Source: Neurospora intermedia
Taxonomy: Eukaryota; Ascomycota; Sordariomycetes; Sordariales; Sordariaceae
Direction of reading: 5' to 3'
Assembly: GCA_037102815.1 (NCBI GenBank)
Contig: BTPP01000001.1
Coordinates: forward strand, 831,001 to 895,000
Length of the DNA: 64,000 bases
Shown: positions 35,224 to 47,292 of the stretch, piece after piece
Numbering within the stretch: the stretch's first letter is position 1
Layout: every line of letters begins with the position of its first letter
Position numbers and translations under genes: made by a program
The notes under the pieces: generated by a model
Databases searched by the model: none
Told to the model about the DNA's origin: nothing
Seen by the model: the letters and a program-made list of their open reading frames with translations, nothing else

Positions 35224-36247
35224 CTACAGCTTGCTGGGGACAAAGGTGCCACCCGACTGCTCGCCATCCAGAAATAAGTTGATCAAGGACGAAAAGTGAT
35301 CCGCGCACTGGTACAAAAAACCGTGTCCAGAGTCGGGGTATAGGTGCAGATACGCATTCGGTAGTGTCTTGTACATCAGGTAGCTGTTTTCCATGGGGAA
35401 GACCAAGTCATGAGCCCCTATGCAAACAGGACATTAGCATCATAACCCACAACACACTTTTTCGGACAGAAAACTCACCATGGGCAATCAGCACCGGGAT
35501 CTTCAACCCCTTCAGCTTCTCCAAACTACCCTCTCCCATGAACCCAAAGAACGCAGTGCCCTGCCTCTCCGACCCTTCCTGCCCTGAATGCTCCATCCTC
35601 TCCTTCCTGTTACCAACAATCCTCTTCCAGCTCTTTTCCCCTTCTGCCCAGCAGTTTTCCGAACACCGTCCAAAGAAGCGCTTCATAAACGCCTGTCTCT
35701 GCTGCTCCAGCGTCTGGGCCGCCAGCAGCTTCTTGAAAGCCCGCAGCTCCACATCCTTAAACCTCTTGACCCCCGGCCCATCACTAGGTGTAGTCCCCGC
35801 CAACACCAACCTCCTTACCTTCACTTTGCCTCCCGAATATTCTTCGGCAATCAGCGCCATCATCTGGGCATTGCATCCGCCCACGGAGTACCCGAAGACG
35901 TCCACTTGAGGAATGTTCAAGACGACGAGCATGTCGACAAGGCTTTGTGCCCACTCAGTGATGGAAAGAGGAACGGCGCCCTCGGAGCGGCCGACGCCGG
36001 GGATGTCTGTGAGGATAACGGGGCGTTGGGCGGCGAGAGGGTCGACCAGGGCCGGGTCCCATTGGTCCATAGTGCAACGGAAGCCATTGATCATGACGAG
36101 GGGGGTCTTGACGGAGGAGGAAGGCGAAGGGCCGAGGAGGCGGTACGACATGCGTTGGCCATCCTTGCCGAGGGGGATGAATAGGTCTTGGGCCGTTGAA
36201 AAGGTGGCCGGGATGAATAAGTCTTGGGTCGTTGAAAAGGTGGCCAT
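35224..36247 (-). CDS. Alpha/beta hydrolase (AB hydrolase-1 type), 320 aa
   Basis: Exons on the minus strand are 36247-35479 and 35417-35224; the 61-bp intron has a GTGAGT donor and a GCATAG acceptor, phase 1. The fold is shown by the oxyanion region PLVMINGFRC, DIPGVGRSEG, the nucleophile elbow GYSVGG, an acid strand PVLIAHGAHDLVFP that crosses the splice junction, and the late SGHG histidine. Activity could be esterase, lipase or C-C hydrolase; the substrate is unknown. Residues 2-13 and 14-25 are a near-perfect tandem duplication of 36 bp. The upstream frame stays open to 36748, so a much longer N-terminus cannot be ruled out, but it lacks a recognisable domain. Confidence 0.88.
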
Positions 36248-37288
36248 CTTCTTTGTCTGAAATTGGATATTGGTAAGAAGCTTGTACGAACCAAGGTGTA
36301 TCGGTGGCATTTGTAGGTACTTAATGAAGGGATGGGTTGAGTGAATCAACCCATGACTGTCCTGAGAACGACATCTGAACCCCGTGGCATGATGCCGTCG
36401 AATGTCGTGGTGCCTGGTACCGAGGATGTGGGAGACCCCTGCCAAAGCCTGTTCGCTTAAAGGAAGCACTCGGCCATTGTAGATAAGGTTGTGTTGTTCA
36501 ATTATTGCTGAACTTGGTTTCGGATTGGATGGATATGGTTCTGGACAAGAGAAGAGTCCTGTATCTAACAACGGAATCCCAATCGCTGCCGCCCATCTTC
36601 GTGTTATGACACCCCATTCTGGGTCCACGAAGTAGTTTTCGTGGCTCGTTTGGCAGGCGGGTGGATAGTTGCGAGGTGAGAGTGGGTGACGGGGACGCTG
36701 GAGAGACAGCAATCTACGTCTAGGTAAAGAACTTAAAGCCCAGATCACGGGACCACTACCCTAAGAGGAACGTACTATTGGGCAAGATGGACAAGTTGGA
36801 AGTGCTCCTTTCTTTCGAGGAAGGAGCTCAATTGCAGTTTCTTCAATTTGGACTTGGAGGCGGCAGCAGGTCCATGGGTCTTGGCAGTGAATGAGATGAG
36901 TTTTGATGGCAAACTAACCGAGTGTCACCATAGTTGGCGGAACTCACGTTAGCTCGAGGCCAGGCCACTAACATATGATAGGCACCCCTCCCAATCGTAC
37001 GACCATTTGTGCTTCCCCAGTGAAACCCCGGACCGAGTAACATCGTCTCCAACACGTTGGTTCGAGACTGGCAACTTCGGGCCGCGACGGAACCAACAAC
37101 CCCGGCCACGGCCGAAAGGAAGTCAGTCTCAACTCCCATCCCATCCCCGAGTTTCAAGATCAGGAACGACCCCGCACCAGACGAGATAACAGCGTCGACA
37201 TCGTCATTAACTTCCCTAGCCTCCACCATCATCATTCGTCTGTTATCACAGAAGCTTGCGACTGGACACTTGCCTCGGCATGCTCAAC
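36248..37288. other. Divergent promoter region of two hydrolase genes
   Basis: It lies between the head-to-head alpha/beta hydrolase genes. An open frame on the minus strand covers 36248-36748 in phase with the left gene. A CA/TC-rich leader precedes 37289. The two hydrolases belong to different subfamilies, so the arrangement is not a simple duplication. Confidence 0.4.
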
Positions 37289-38460
37289 ATGACAGACATC
37301 AGGAAGGACGAGTTCAGTTTCGACAAGGTCGATGAGGACCCGAAGGGCTTTTTCTATGCCCCACCCGGCTATACTGACCACAGCTTCAAATCCTCCAGCG
37401 GCGTCGAGCTCGGAGTCCGTGTATGGCCGGCCGAGAACGTGGTCCAAGACCCAGCCCCGATTGTGTTCTGGACCCATGGAGGTGGGTTCCTCGGCGGACA
37501 CCACTTCGTCCCACTTCCGTGGCTGACACCCGGCTTCCGCAAGCGCGGTTATCACCTTGTTTCTCACAACTACCGTCTTGCTCCCCAAGCCGCTTTGGAT
37601 CACCAAGTTGCCGACTGTATCGAGGCTGTCGAATGGTGCCGCCAGAATCTCCCGTCCATCTTGGGCGAGGGCAAGGTTGACGTCGACCGCTATGTCCTTG
37701 TTGGCGAATCCGCTGGCGGTACCCAGGTGACTTTGATGGGCTTGCACTTGACTTCACCTCCTCCAAGGGTCATAGTCAATGTCTACGGCCTCGTAGACAT
37801 TTCGCCCTTTGTCAACATGCCCGACCGCACACCTGAGCCTTGGAAAGGAGAGTTCACCGACGAAGAACTAGAACGCTTCATCAGCGATAGGGATATGAAC
37901 AACGTCTTGACAGATGCTTGCTGCTGGAACGAGCAGGAACTATTTTCCGAGGAAGAGCTTAGAAAGCGCTGGGCGTCCGACATTAAGTACGACAAACGTT
38001 TCCGGCTACAGGCTGAAGCCCACCAGTGGCGCTCCGTAAGGACGCTTCCGGGTGACATTCACAAGGCCTTCCTCCACAGCGAGCGATTCCCTGACAAGGC
38101 AGAACTGGACAAGTTTATTACGACTATAGCTCCTCTCAGGGTTCTCCAGGAGGACAAACAGCGGCCTTACCCACCAACCGCCTTCCTCCACGGTAGCGCC
38201 GACGAGTCTGTGCCCATTCAGCAAAGCTATGACATGGCCGCTACGCTCAGAGAGAGAGGCGTTCCTGTCATTGAAATATACGAGGAGGGTGAACCGCACG
38301 TATTTGACATAAAATACACGGTGGGATGATCAAGACCTGCTTAACTATCTGGCAAGTATTAACAAGATGATTATAGGGCCCCAATGTCCCAGGATGGGAG
38401 ACGACCATTCAACCCGTCCTCGACTTTGTTGACCAACACGTCGAAATTAAGAGGCAGTAA
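37289..38460 (+). CDS. Alpha/beta hydrolase fold-3 (HSL-like) protein, 371 aa
   Basis: Exon 1 is 37289-38320 and exon 2 is 38377-38460. The intron (GTGGGA donor, GTATTAAC branch, TATAG acceptor) removes an in-frame TGA and adds 27 residues (GPNVPGWE...) that complete the fold. I start at the ATG at 37289 because of its CAACATGAC context; 37280 is an alternative 3 codons upstream. HSL-family markers are the oxyanion HGGGF, the nucleophile GESAGG, the acid in GSADESVP and the histidine in GEPHVFD. Family members hydrolyse esters, lactones or amides; the substrate is unknown. There is no signal peptide, so it is probably cytosolic. Confidence 0.88.
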
Positions 38461-41429
38461 GACGAAGCCCACACGGTGGTACTTGCAAATGGCAGACACA
38501 ATCGGTAGCCACCGAGTAATACAAATCATGATGAATTACGAATGCGAGCAAAAGTTTTGACTCCACCATTCGAAGTTGCCCTGTGCATCCATCTTGTGCA
38601 GCTAATTTCAACTCGTTTTTAACAATCACGGCTGAAAGAATTCCAGACTCCGGCCTCTGTAAAGGCGCGACACATGGTTCTGCCTCAACAGGGAATTCAC
38701 TGAATCTCGGTTTGTGGAGCAACGTCCCGGAGGATTTTTCCAGCTCTACCTAAATTATCCAGCGTTCGCCTGTTTCTTCCTCACCTCTATTCTATCTATC
38801 TGTTTTCTTGGCACAATGAGGCTTCAATTCTTCACCCAGTCGTATCAACTCTGGATCAATGACCACAAATTTCTGCCCATTTCATAGCTTCGTTCACTTC
38901 TCGTGCCGAAAGTTCCCAGTCAGATATTTCATCGCGATACCGCTGCCGTTTCCGTCGTATCATTTCCGAATGCAACTGGTCAGGAAGTTGAACCTTTTCC
39001 AGTGTTTCTAGTGCGCGAGGCAGTGAGTAGATTTCATCCGTTAGTGAGTAAATATTAGTTGGGAAACGGTGAGATGACGACGGGGTGTTTCTCTCTGTGT
39101 ACGATGGCACAGAACTACGGTACCTTTATTTTTATTTAATTTTTATTTTATTTTTTCTTTTATTTTTTTGGTTTTTCTTTTTCTCGAAAATCATATAACG
39201 TAGGGGAGTGCCCTCTACGTATACAGTGTAGAATCACTTAAGGGAAGACTTCCGGCGAAGTAGAAAGCTTTCTAATATAGAATTTTCCGGAATGAACAAC
39301 TTCAGGCTAGCATGGCTGAGAGCTGAAAACAGAGACAAAAGAAACTAAAGAAACAGAGCAGCGGTGACGACTACAGACAACATGATTTAGGACGAATCTG
39401 AATCTGAACTTTCGTATTGAGAGTTGGTGTCCTTGGGGTATGCCTACTCTCTGAAGAAGTGAAGGTAGAGAAGCCGGAGACTGAGTGGGAAGAGGGTTCG
39501 GAGATGGATGGAGGGAATTGAGGAGCGACTGGAAGGCGGATGGGCTTGAGGCTTGAAATTGCGTTGGTGATCCTGTAAAGAGGAACTTGAATCTGAATGA
39601 CTATACACAGACTGTTTATGTATCAATTGGATATACTTACTTTCATTTATCGTTGAGACTACATCATCCATCATATGGTTCTTGTAGAGGAGGAGGAGGA
39701 GTACCGTTGAGAAGCATCGGTGTGTCTTTTGTTTGCTGCAGAGGCATGATCATCTTCCACACCTTTCAGATCTGGTGGGACACTACTGGATTATGGACCA
39801 CTTCTTACCCTCGTGAGGTGAAGTTAGACGCAGAGCGAATTAGAGACATTAGCAGTGGAAACAGGAACAGGGGTTGGGATGGAGATGATGGGAGAAAAAC
39901 ACAGTTGTTTTGATAAGATAATCCATGTGGAGGAGGCGAAGGTGAAATAGGTTTGAATGCTCGAGGTGTTGATGAACAATTTTGCTGATCAACCGAGGGG
40001 TATGAAAGATGATGCCAGGTAGTCAAGATGTCTACTAACCAATCTGCGAAAGGCCCTTTTCGAAGGCAATCTTGGAGTGGTGTTTGAAAGATGTAATGCT
40101 GGTGATTGATCCTGGAGAGAATGAGACTCGCCCTGGAGGTTCATCTTGGTGTCGGTCCGACGGGAGTTTCACGTCAAAGGCCACTCTGCGCGACAATGGC
40201 GTCCTCCCCCGCGCCTTCCGTCAGAACGGGAGTCTGCCGCATCTCGTCCCCAACCCATTCATCGGCCGGTCATGGTCACGGGAGGTTGCCGGACAGAATC
40301 TGGCAGGCACAGCCCCTTGAAGGATTCCGTCTGATGCAGGCACCCGCTCGGAGATGGGACAAATATGCTCCGGCTCCTCTGAGACCAAATTCATTGTATT
40401 GGGTTTTCATCGTCATGATCTTTCACAGTGATATTCTCAGAGACCCGCGTTCAAGCTCCGGCGCTGGGATTGGCAATATTGTTGATATTTTTTTGTCAAT
40501 GACGTCTCCCTGTGTGAACTGGCAGACATGCCTTCCACTATGCTGAACACTGCACAAATGGAAGGTGCCGACGTCGGTCTCACCCACTTCTGCACTTCGG
40601 TTGTGCAGGTACCAGATGCTTGTGCTTTTCTCCCATGTCTTCCAGGTTCATTTCTTCCTTTCTTTTTCTCTTCCTGGCGTATCACGGCCTCGCCATCACG
40701 ACAGGTATAGACTTTGCAAGCCCCTATGTTCGGAATCTGCGGCATCTCACCACTGACTATCTAGTCTCTTCTCTGCCTTCTTTGTCGCCCAAGTTTACGC
40801 GCCTTGACTTCCCTGCCTCTTCTCAAGTTCAAAACCAATTCCTTCAAGGCCGGAAACGCACCCATTGAGCACGACAACGGACACCCTAATCCGGCAACCG
40901 GCATCCGCTCTCAACTACCAAAAACCAAGAAACAATACTCAAAGTCTCGGCCAAGTTATACAGCCAGTCTACAGACGCCACATGTAGTTGGATCACGCCA
41001 TGAGTCACGGGAGTCGGAAGGCTACGACGCGACGGATAAGCCAGAGTGGCAGCCCGAGGTCAGACCCTGACGCTGATCGCGGCTCGCGCCTAATTCCAGG
41101 TGACCACAAAGAAAAGGCCTGTCTCGCAAACAAGTCCAAGACAATCTGTGTCTGACGCCCTGTCAAGAATTGCGTAACATTACACAACAGATACTGATTC
41201 GGAGCCTCTCATAGGTAGATACGCTTGGAAACACCCCTTTCCCACCCAACGATTCACAACCGCCCTCGACCATCGTCCCTCTATTGTCCTCCTCTCCCAA
41301 ACTAGACTCCCGTGCTGATGCGGTGCGGCTTCCGAGATCTGTGTCTCCCGTGCGCAAGTACAGTCAGAGTTAACGTCATAGGCAACTCTGGTCGTTCAAA
41401 CATATCCCATACCGACAAAGACATGCAGT
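38461..41429. other. Gene-poor region with uncertain small frames
   Basis: A minus-strand frame at 38856-39110 (84 codons) has a charged, coding-like C-terminal half (QLHSEMIRRKRQRYRDEI type) but no family. Plus-strand frames at 40072-40320, 40197-40546 and 40804-41070 have some coding character and could be exons of an unresolved gene. A T-rich run lies at 39120-39185. Confidence 0.35.
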
Positions 41430-42735
41430 GTGGTATCTGATGTTGGGCATCGGGTCTTTAACACAGTAACACAAGTGAACCACACGTTCTTCGCTTCTAG
41501 TGGAGCAGTTCTCCTTTTCCACCATTGCCTTGTTTCTACCTTTTGCAGTTTTCTGCAATCGCAGTATGGAGCTTATGTTCTTGAAGAATCTCTTCAAGAC
41601 AGATGCTACAGTGAGCATGGAGATAGTAACGGTTAAGCAAGATCACTAACTTGCAGACGCCCGCAAATCGTGCAACAAGTGACAGTGGATGAGGAGAATA
41701 CTGGAAGGACATTCGATACCGCCATGTATTTGAAGAGACATATCAAACAGTATATATGTGAGCTACCTCTTCATATCGTCATATCGCATGTTACTTGCCA
41801 AATCCTATGAACATTCGCCTAGACCTTGGCAGTATTGCTGCAGAATGTGGTCTTCGTCTTACAAAAGATATTGATCGCACACTTCCCGGATGACACTTGC
41901 TGGGATGCCCACGGCAAGTATCCAGCAAGCAAAGTTGCCGAGCTTGTCGCGAAAAGTGATGCTTGATAGTTTGCAGAAGAGTTGTGGATGAATCAGATCA
42001 CTGACATTGGCCTTACAAGAACCATCGTCCAAGGTGCGTCCCCGTGGCATTCCTTCTGCGGGATTGCCGGCTGCGTCTGTAATGGAAATGTGATTGTTTC
42101 GGAAGAGAGCACCAACAGACACATATGCTTCTGTTCAGCTACTCACCGGTTGAATGGTTGGGGCGGTCAAGGGCTTCTGGAGTCGCCTATGACTCTGCAT
42201 CTGCAGGGTTGCGGTGTCTTGCATGGAGACGAGACCCCGATCTCCCACTTGCCACGAGCCACCAGAAGCAGATGTATCTGCAAAGAACGAACCTCGAGAC
42301 TGGGAAATCATTATCTTTCTCTAAGCCATAACTGTGTCAAAAAGTCCCCAGTGTCTGTCTTGGAAGATCCATGAAAAAAAGAAGGCATTGGGTCCCGTCT
42401 ATGTTTCACAGCGTTTCCCTGCTTCTCCCATGATATCCTCCTGATTGGCACTTACTGATCTTCTTACATAGCATATTACTATTGCCAGTGGCTTAACGAT
42501 TGGTCTTTGGGTGCTCCTGCTAGCCGCCAGTCATCCCACAGATGCTCGCATGGAGCGTCGATACCTTGAGCGGGACAGGATTCGCAAGTAGCAATCCTCC
42601 ATATGCAGCCACAGATGCTCACTCGGATATAGAGACGTATTCTCGAAGGTTGAACGGCCATCAAATTGGCCCTGGTTTTCAAGTGGAAGAGTTTGTACGA
42701 TACTCCAATAACAGCACATCGGGTTACCACAACTA
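41430..42735 (+). pseudogene. Possible degraded multi-exon gene of unknown family
   Basis: Several plus-strand pieces look like exons. One ends at 41610 before GTGAGC. Another, about 41686-41757, ends before GTGAGC and joins in phase to 41833, giving HIKQYILLLQNVVF and then HFPDDTCWDAHGKYPASK. That frame meets TGA TAG at 41964-41969, continues open in the same frame (FAEELWMNQITDIG) and ends at a good donor, GTGCGT, at 42034. TGA and TAG could come from CGA and CAG by C-to-T change. Further coding-like frames follow at 42125-42331 and 42542-42736. The exact model, and whether it is one gene, is uncertain. Confidence 0.35.
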
Positions 42736-43360
42736 AATCGATTAAGTGCCAGACTAGGGCTATTGGACTTCCGTCAACTCATGCAGTCAGCTATGGCTCG
42801 TGAAAGTCTCAACGATTTCCCTTACCAGAGCCGATCACCAGCTGTGTCAGCTGCCGGGCTTGAAGTTCTTCGACCAACCATGCATGAACACATCCATGGC
42901 CTTGGAGAGCAGCCATGAAGCAGTTCCCTGACCACAAGACCTCCGATGATGAAAACCATGGACTTCGAATAAGGCCGGAATGTATTGTGAGATAGCAACT
43001 TCCGCTGGTCACATCTGAAGCCGCACTGGGTATTGACTTCCGTCGGCTTCCGCGAGATATTGTCATACCCGGTCTCACGTGTCTTGAGGTGTGGTGAAGG
43101 CAAGCCACTTGGCCTTGTTCCGCATCATAGTGGTATGATGATGTTATGGCTCCGCCTAATTTCATAAAAATGTAGACCATGGATGTTGTTGGGCATCACC
43201 GGTGCGTTAGCGTGCCATTCCATCGGTTTCTCGTCCAAGTTTGGGGAAGTTGAGATTGGATTTAAGATGGAGCTCATCTCTGTCATTTCTGATAGATCTT
43301 AGGGCCCAGAGATCTTCAACTTCAGTGACCCAGCCCAGGTTTCTATCAACCACGGAGACC

Positions 43361-44618
43361 ATGACTTCACACGTGAGTATACCAGCCTTATTCATTGCCG
43401 CGTAGATAGTGCTAATCTTTCCCAGGGCCATCATTCAAGGTCCACAACCAGCTTGCATGGCGACGGCTATGGTGAACGACATCATAGAAGCAGCGGCAGA
43501 GATTCCAAGCACAAGTCATCGTCAAAGAAGAGCTCGGCCACAACCTACAGCTCTCAGTTTTCAATCGAGCCTGTGTCCTTCCTGTTCTCGGTGATTGAAT
43601 ACCAGGTTTCCTACGGCAACTCGCCTGCCCCCAGGGATCAATGGGACAATACTTTGCCGCCGTTGACTAAAAATGGTTACCGACTTAACAACGAAGCGCC
43701 TGTCTTTCGTTACAGAGATGGGATCGTATCCGAAGCCCCCGAGTATGCGTGGCGCAGGTTGGCCGAGGGCCAGCCTGGCGGAATCTACAGACATGATGAG
43801 CATGGTCAGTTCTTGGGTCAAGCTTTCCACTACAAGGCACACAGCATATTTGCCTGCTCACCATGTCTCCCCTTTATTATTGCCGACGGAGACATATCCC
43901 TCTACAACAGCTACATGCGTAGTGTGGGCGAGCATGGGACCAACACCTATGTCGAAGACTCGGCCCGTTGTTGGCACATGCTACACTTCGACCACAACAA
44001 TGGCATTTCCCAAGCGAATGGTGAATCGTATGGGCACCCCTGGGTTGCTGGCAGGAACCCATCATGGATGCCATCTCTGGTACCTAAGGTGTTCAGGAAC
44101 CACAAAGAGCCACAGACACTGTCCCGAGGCCTTTCTGGAGAAATCTCCATCGTAATTGGTCTCATGGCTTTTCACAGTCCGCCACGCTATCCTGGTTGGG
44201 TGTTTGAACAACAGTGCTGGACGCACAACTTATGGCAAGGGCCTAACTCAGCACCAGTATACTGTGAGCCTCCCAAGTCATCGCCCGCATTTCGTTTGAC
44301 TATTCAACAACTGACCCTATAAATTAGACCCCCCTCAAGCTGACGCAATCCCCCGCGGGTTCCTGGTCCATGTGTGCCTGGATCTCTATCAAGCTCCCGG
44401 AGTATCCCCCGAACACTATAGTGAACATTACGCAAATCAGACTGCAAGCATCAGCGAGTTTGAGGCTGACAGAGCATGGGTTCGAGATGTCGGGACCCAT
44501 TGATGGGCCACCAATCTTTTTCACTATGTTGTTCTTCTTTCTTTTTTTTTTTTTTTCCTCATGCCTTGTTGCACTTGTCTGTATTTCGATTCTCCTTTTT
44601 CATTCTTCTTTTTGTTGA
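43361..44618 (+). CDS. Unrecognised three-exon protein, 377 aa, C-terminal membrane segment
   Basis: Exons are 43361-43372, 43426-44256 and 44328-44618. Intron 1 has a GTGAGT donor, a GCTAAT branch and a TTTCCCAG acceptor; intron 2 (71 bp) has a GTATAC donor, a CTGAC branch and a TTAG acceptor. Both are phase 0 and keep one frame throughout. The first 40 residues are rich in Ser, His, Lys and Arg. The middle is aromatic, with conserved-looking IIADGDISLYNSYM, CWHMLHFDHNNG and SYGHPWVAGRNPSW segments. Residues about 344-374 are strongly hydrophobic and are encoded over a T-rich run, suggesting a tail anchor; one indel there would change the end. I do not recognise the family. The start codon is the least certain part. 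Confidence 0.6.
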
Positions 44619-45665
44619 GTTAGTATTCTTTGCATTTAGGTATTACCCCCGTCTGTTGCACCCATCAAAACCACTCACGGCAGGCTAAGAAGTGGATGAT
44701 GATCGTCTTTTGTTTACTTTACCCCTGACTGTTTCTTACCTCAGTACCTACTTCGTTCTATCACGCGATGCCTGTGTCAGCCAGTCTTATGTACATACTT
44801 TCTTTCCCCCACCTTTGCCATAATGTTAGCCTGAAGTTGGGCTTGGACAAAGAGAGGGCTAGGCTGCTCGTCCAACCAATGTTCGGGGGCAAAAAAAGGG
44901 GAAAGCCCCTTTCGATTCGATACTAGCTTGTGTTTCTTTATTGACTTTGCGGGATTTTGAGCCTTGGGATGGGAAGTGGTTGCATACGGTAACATAGGTC
45001 ATCGAGATAATTTTTTGGAATCCTTTCTTCCTTTAATGTTGCCAATCTCATGCAAGTGAAGTTTCAAATATAGTTTGCTTCTTGGATTTCAGTTCGTTAA
45101 AAATTAAGGAGGAGGCAGGTGTAGTGTTGCGAAATAATAACCACCCATACATCCTTTCTTTCACTCGAGGATGACGGCCCGGGCACACTGATCTGATTCA
45201 TGCGTGTCCAACTTTTTCACCTTTTTCGACCTGACAGGAATGTTTTCATGCAGAAATATTATATCGAATATTGTTTAACACGGGCGTCATGTTGCGGTGT
45301 GTGACACCTACGCTTCATCTACCTATAAACCAGCCGCTTCCCCCCTCTACTAAGTCCATGTCGTGTCAGGGCCATCATTACTATACATACGCCATAAGTC
45401 TCTTCTCTCTCTTTTACCCCATCTGTACATTGAGCCACGACCTGGGATGTCGTCCTGGGGCAGTGCATATCTCGTCAACCTGGGGGCAGGGACTGAGGAT
45501 AGCCCGGTGTGTTCAACGAGGCAGCCAGAATTATCCTGGTCCGCAACGCTGTGTGGCCACCGCTCCCTTCACGCCCCAGCTGGTAGATAATTGTAGGTTT
45601 TCTGTTCCACCGTCTGTTGTTTGTTTGAAAGAAAGGCTTCTTGCCCGTATCCAAGTCCTCGTCGT
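44619..45665. other. Intergenic region, convergent 3' ends
   Basis: The 3' flanks of the 43361 gene and of AP-1 mu meet here. No gene seen. Confidence 0.45.
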
Positions 45666-47292
45666 TCATACCGCGTCGGGCAATCTGACGGCGATGTCTC
45701 CTGACTGCGTGATATACCTGACCCAAGGCAAGGATGGGTATTGTAGCTGTTTCAAACCGTCAGTAACTAGTCAGACACAGGTGCTAGAGGAAAAAAAAAG
45801 AGGGTAAAGAAAAAAAATAAAAAAATTACCTTTGGCTCCGTAATCTTCAGATACCGCACCTGAATCCCGCTCGTGGTGAAATATGGAATCTCAAACTTGA
45901 CCTGAATCGGCCTCTTGGCTCCCTTCCCGGGGGCACCGACACCACCCATACTGCCACCAAACCCACCCGTCATGCCACCGCCGTGCTCATCATCGCCTCT
46001 CACACTAGGGAGACCGAGCTCCGCACGCATCAAAAACTCCTTGCCGCCGCCAAACTGCTTGATCTTCCACACGATGGCGCTCTTCTCGGGCGCGTAGTGC
46101 ACGCTCCCCACGTTCGTCCGGAACCGCGGCGTGTCAGCGTCGTCGGGCACGGGCACAATGATCTCCACGTTGTTAGCCGTCGAGCGGCGCTTGAACTGCG
46201 CGCGCGCTTTGAGCATGTACTCGATTCGCGAACCGGAGTGGGACTCGACCACGCACTCGACCCAGATCAGGGGTTTGACTTGGGTGTTCAAGCGGTACGA
46301 CATGAGCTCGAACTCGCCGTCGGGCGGGATGAAGGAGATGGTGCGGTCGTTTTCAAAGCGCGACAGGCGCACGCACTGGTGGAACTTGACGTCTTCCATC
46401 TCAATGGCCTTTCCCCGCGTGGTGCGCCCCGTGGTCTCGAACATGACTTTGTCGTTTAGGCCCAGGCGCAGCTCGGGCATGCCGGAGAGGTAGCACTTCA
46501 TTTTGATGGCGCCGAGGATTTCGGAGCGCAAGACATTGCCGTTGGCCGAGACGAGCAGGTTGAGGGATTCGATCACGTCGAGGAACACTTCGTTCTTGCG
46601 GTAGCGGATGCCTTCGGATCGCCATGAGACGGCGTTGGTGACGGCGATGGGCGGGCGCGCTTGGATCTCGAGCTTGTGCGACTCTTGGGTGATGTACTCC
46701 TGCAGGATCTTGGACTCGGTCGTTTGCGGGTAGCCGAAATCCATCATCTCGTCCAGGAGCTCGTAGATGATGACGAAGTTGTCCCGGATCGATTCCTCTT
46801 CCAACGCTTTGAAGTACTCGGTGAAGACCTCGACGATCTTGTGCAGGAAGAGCAGGATCTCGGCGGCGTTGGTGTTGCGTTTTGTGAGGGCGAGAAGGTA
46901 CAGGTTATTATGGCGGATGTAGAGGTACTATATATATGTAACGATCCAAAGAAGTGTTCAGCAATTCTGTGGCCCAAGAGGTTCTCGCAGCAGCAGCAGC
47001 AGCAGGGTGGACGACAACGACGACGGGCTTGTAGATAACATACGTTGATACCCTCGTGGGAAAAGCATGGTGGTACGGCGGACGACTCTTCTTCGGCTTC
47101 GCTTAATAGAATAGGGAACTTTTCGACGGCGGACATGGGAATATCACCGCGGTAGTTACGGGCAAGGAGGGTCTAAGTGAGGGCGCATTGGGCGGTCAGC
47201 TTTGGATGCTTAGCTGTGGATTTCGCGACACCACCAGATGAGCATTTTCCCACCTTGCCCTTGAGATCTAGAAAGAAAATGGCGGACGCCAT
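45666..47292 (-). CDS. APM1: AP-1 clathrin adaptor complex, mu subunit
   Basis: Four exons on the minus strand: 47292-47254, 47172-47044, 46927-45830 and 45746-45666, giving 448 aa. Introns are 81, 116 and 83 bp, all phase 0. The protein is the medium chain of AP-1, which sorts cargo with Tyr-based signals into clathrin vesicles at the trans-Golgi network and endosomes. The N-terminal longin domain begins MASAIFFLDLKGK, continues LLARNYRGDIP and SHEGINYLYIRHNNLYLLA. The mu-homology domain starts near WRSEGIRYRKNEVFLDVIE and ends with LPWVRYITQSGD, the typical C-terminal strand. A Gly-rich loop (GGMTGGFGGSMGGVGAPGKG) is inserted near residue 390, a fungal feature. Length fits the family. Confidence 0.97.

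Noticed and set aside
36248-36748. Upstream in-frame extension of the alpha/beta hydrolase at 35224-36247
   Set aside because: Open for about 500 bp but without a recognisable domain, and the ATG at 36247 gives a normal-length hydrolase. Kept only as a note.
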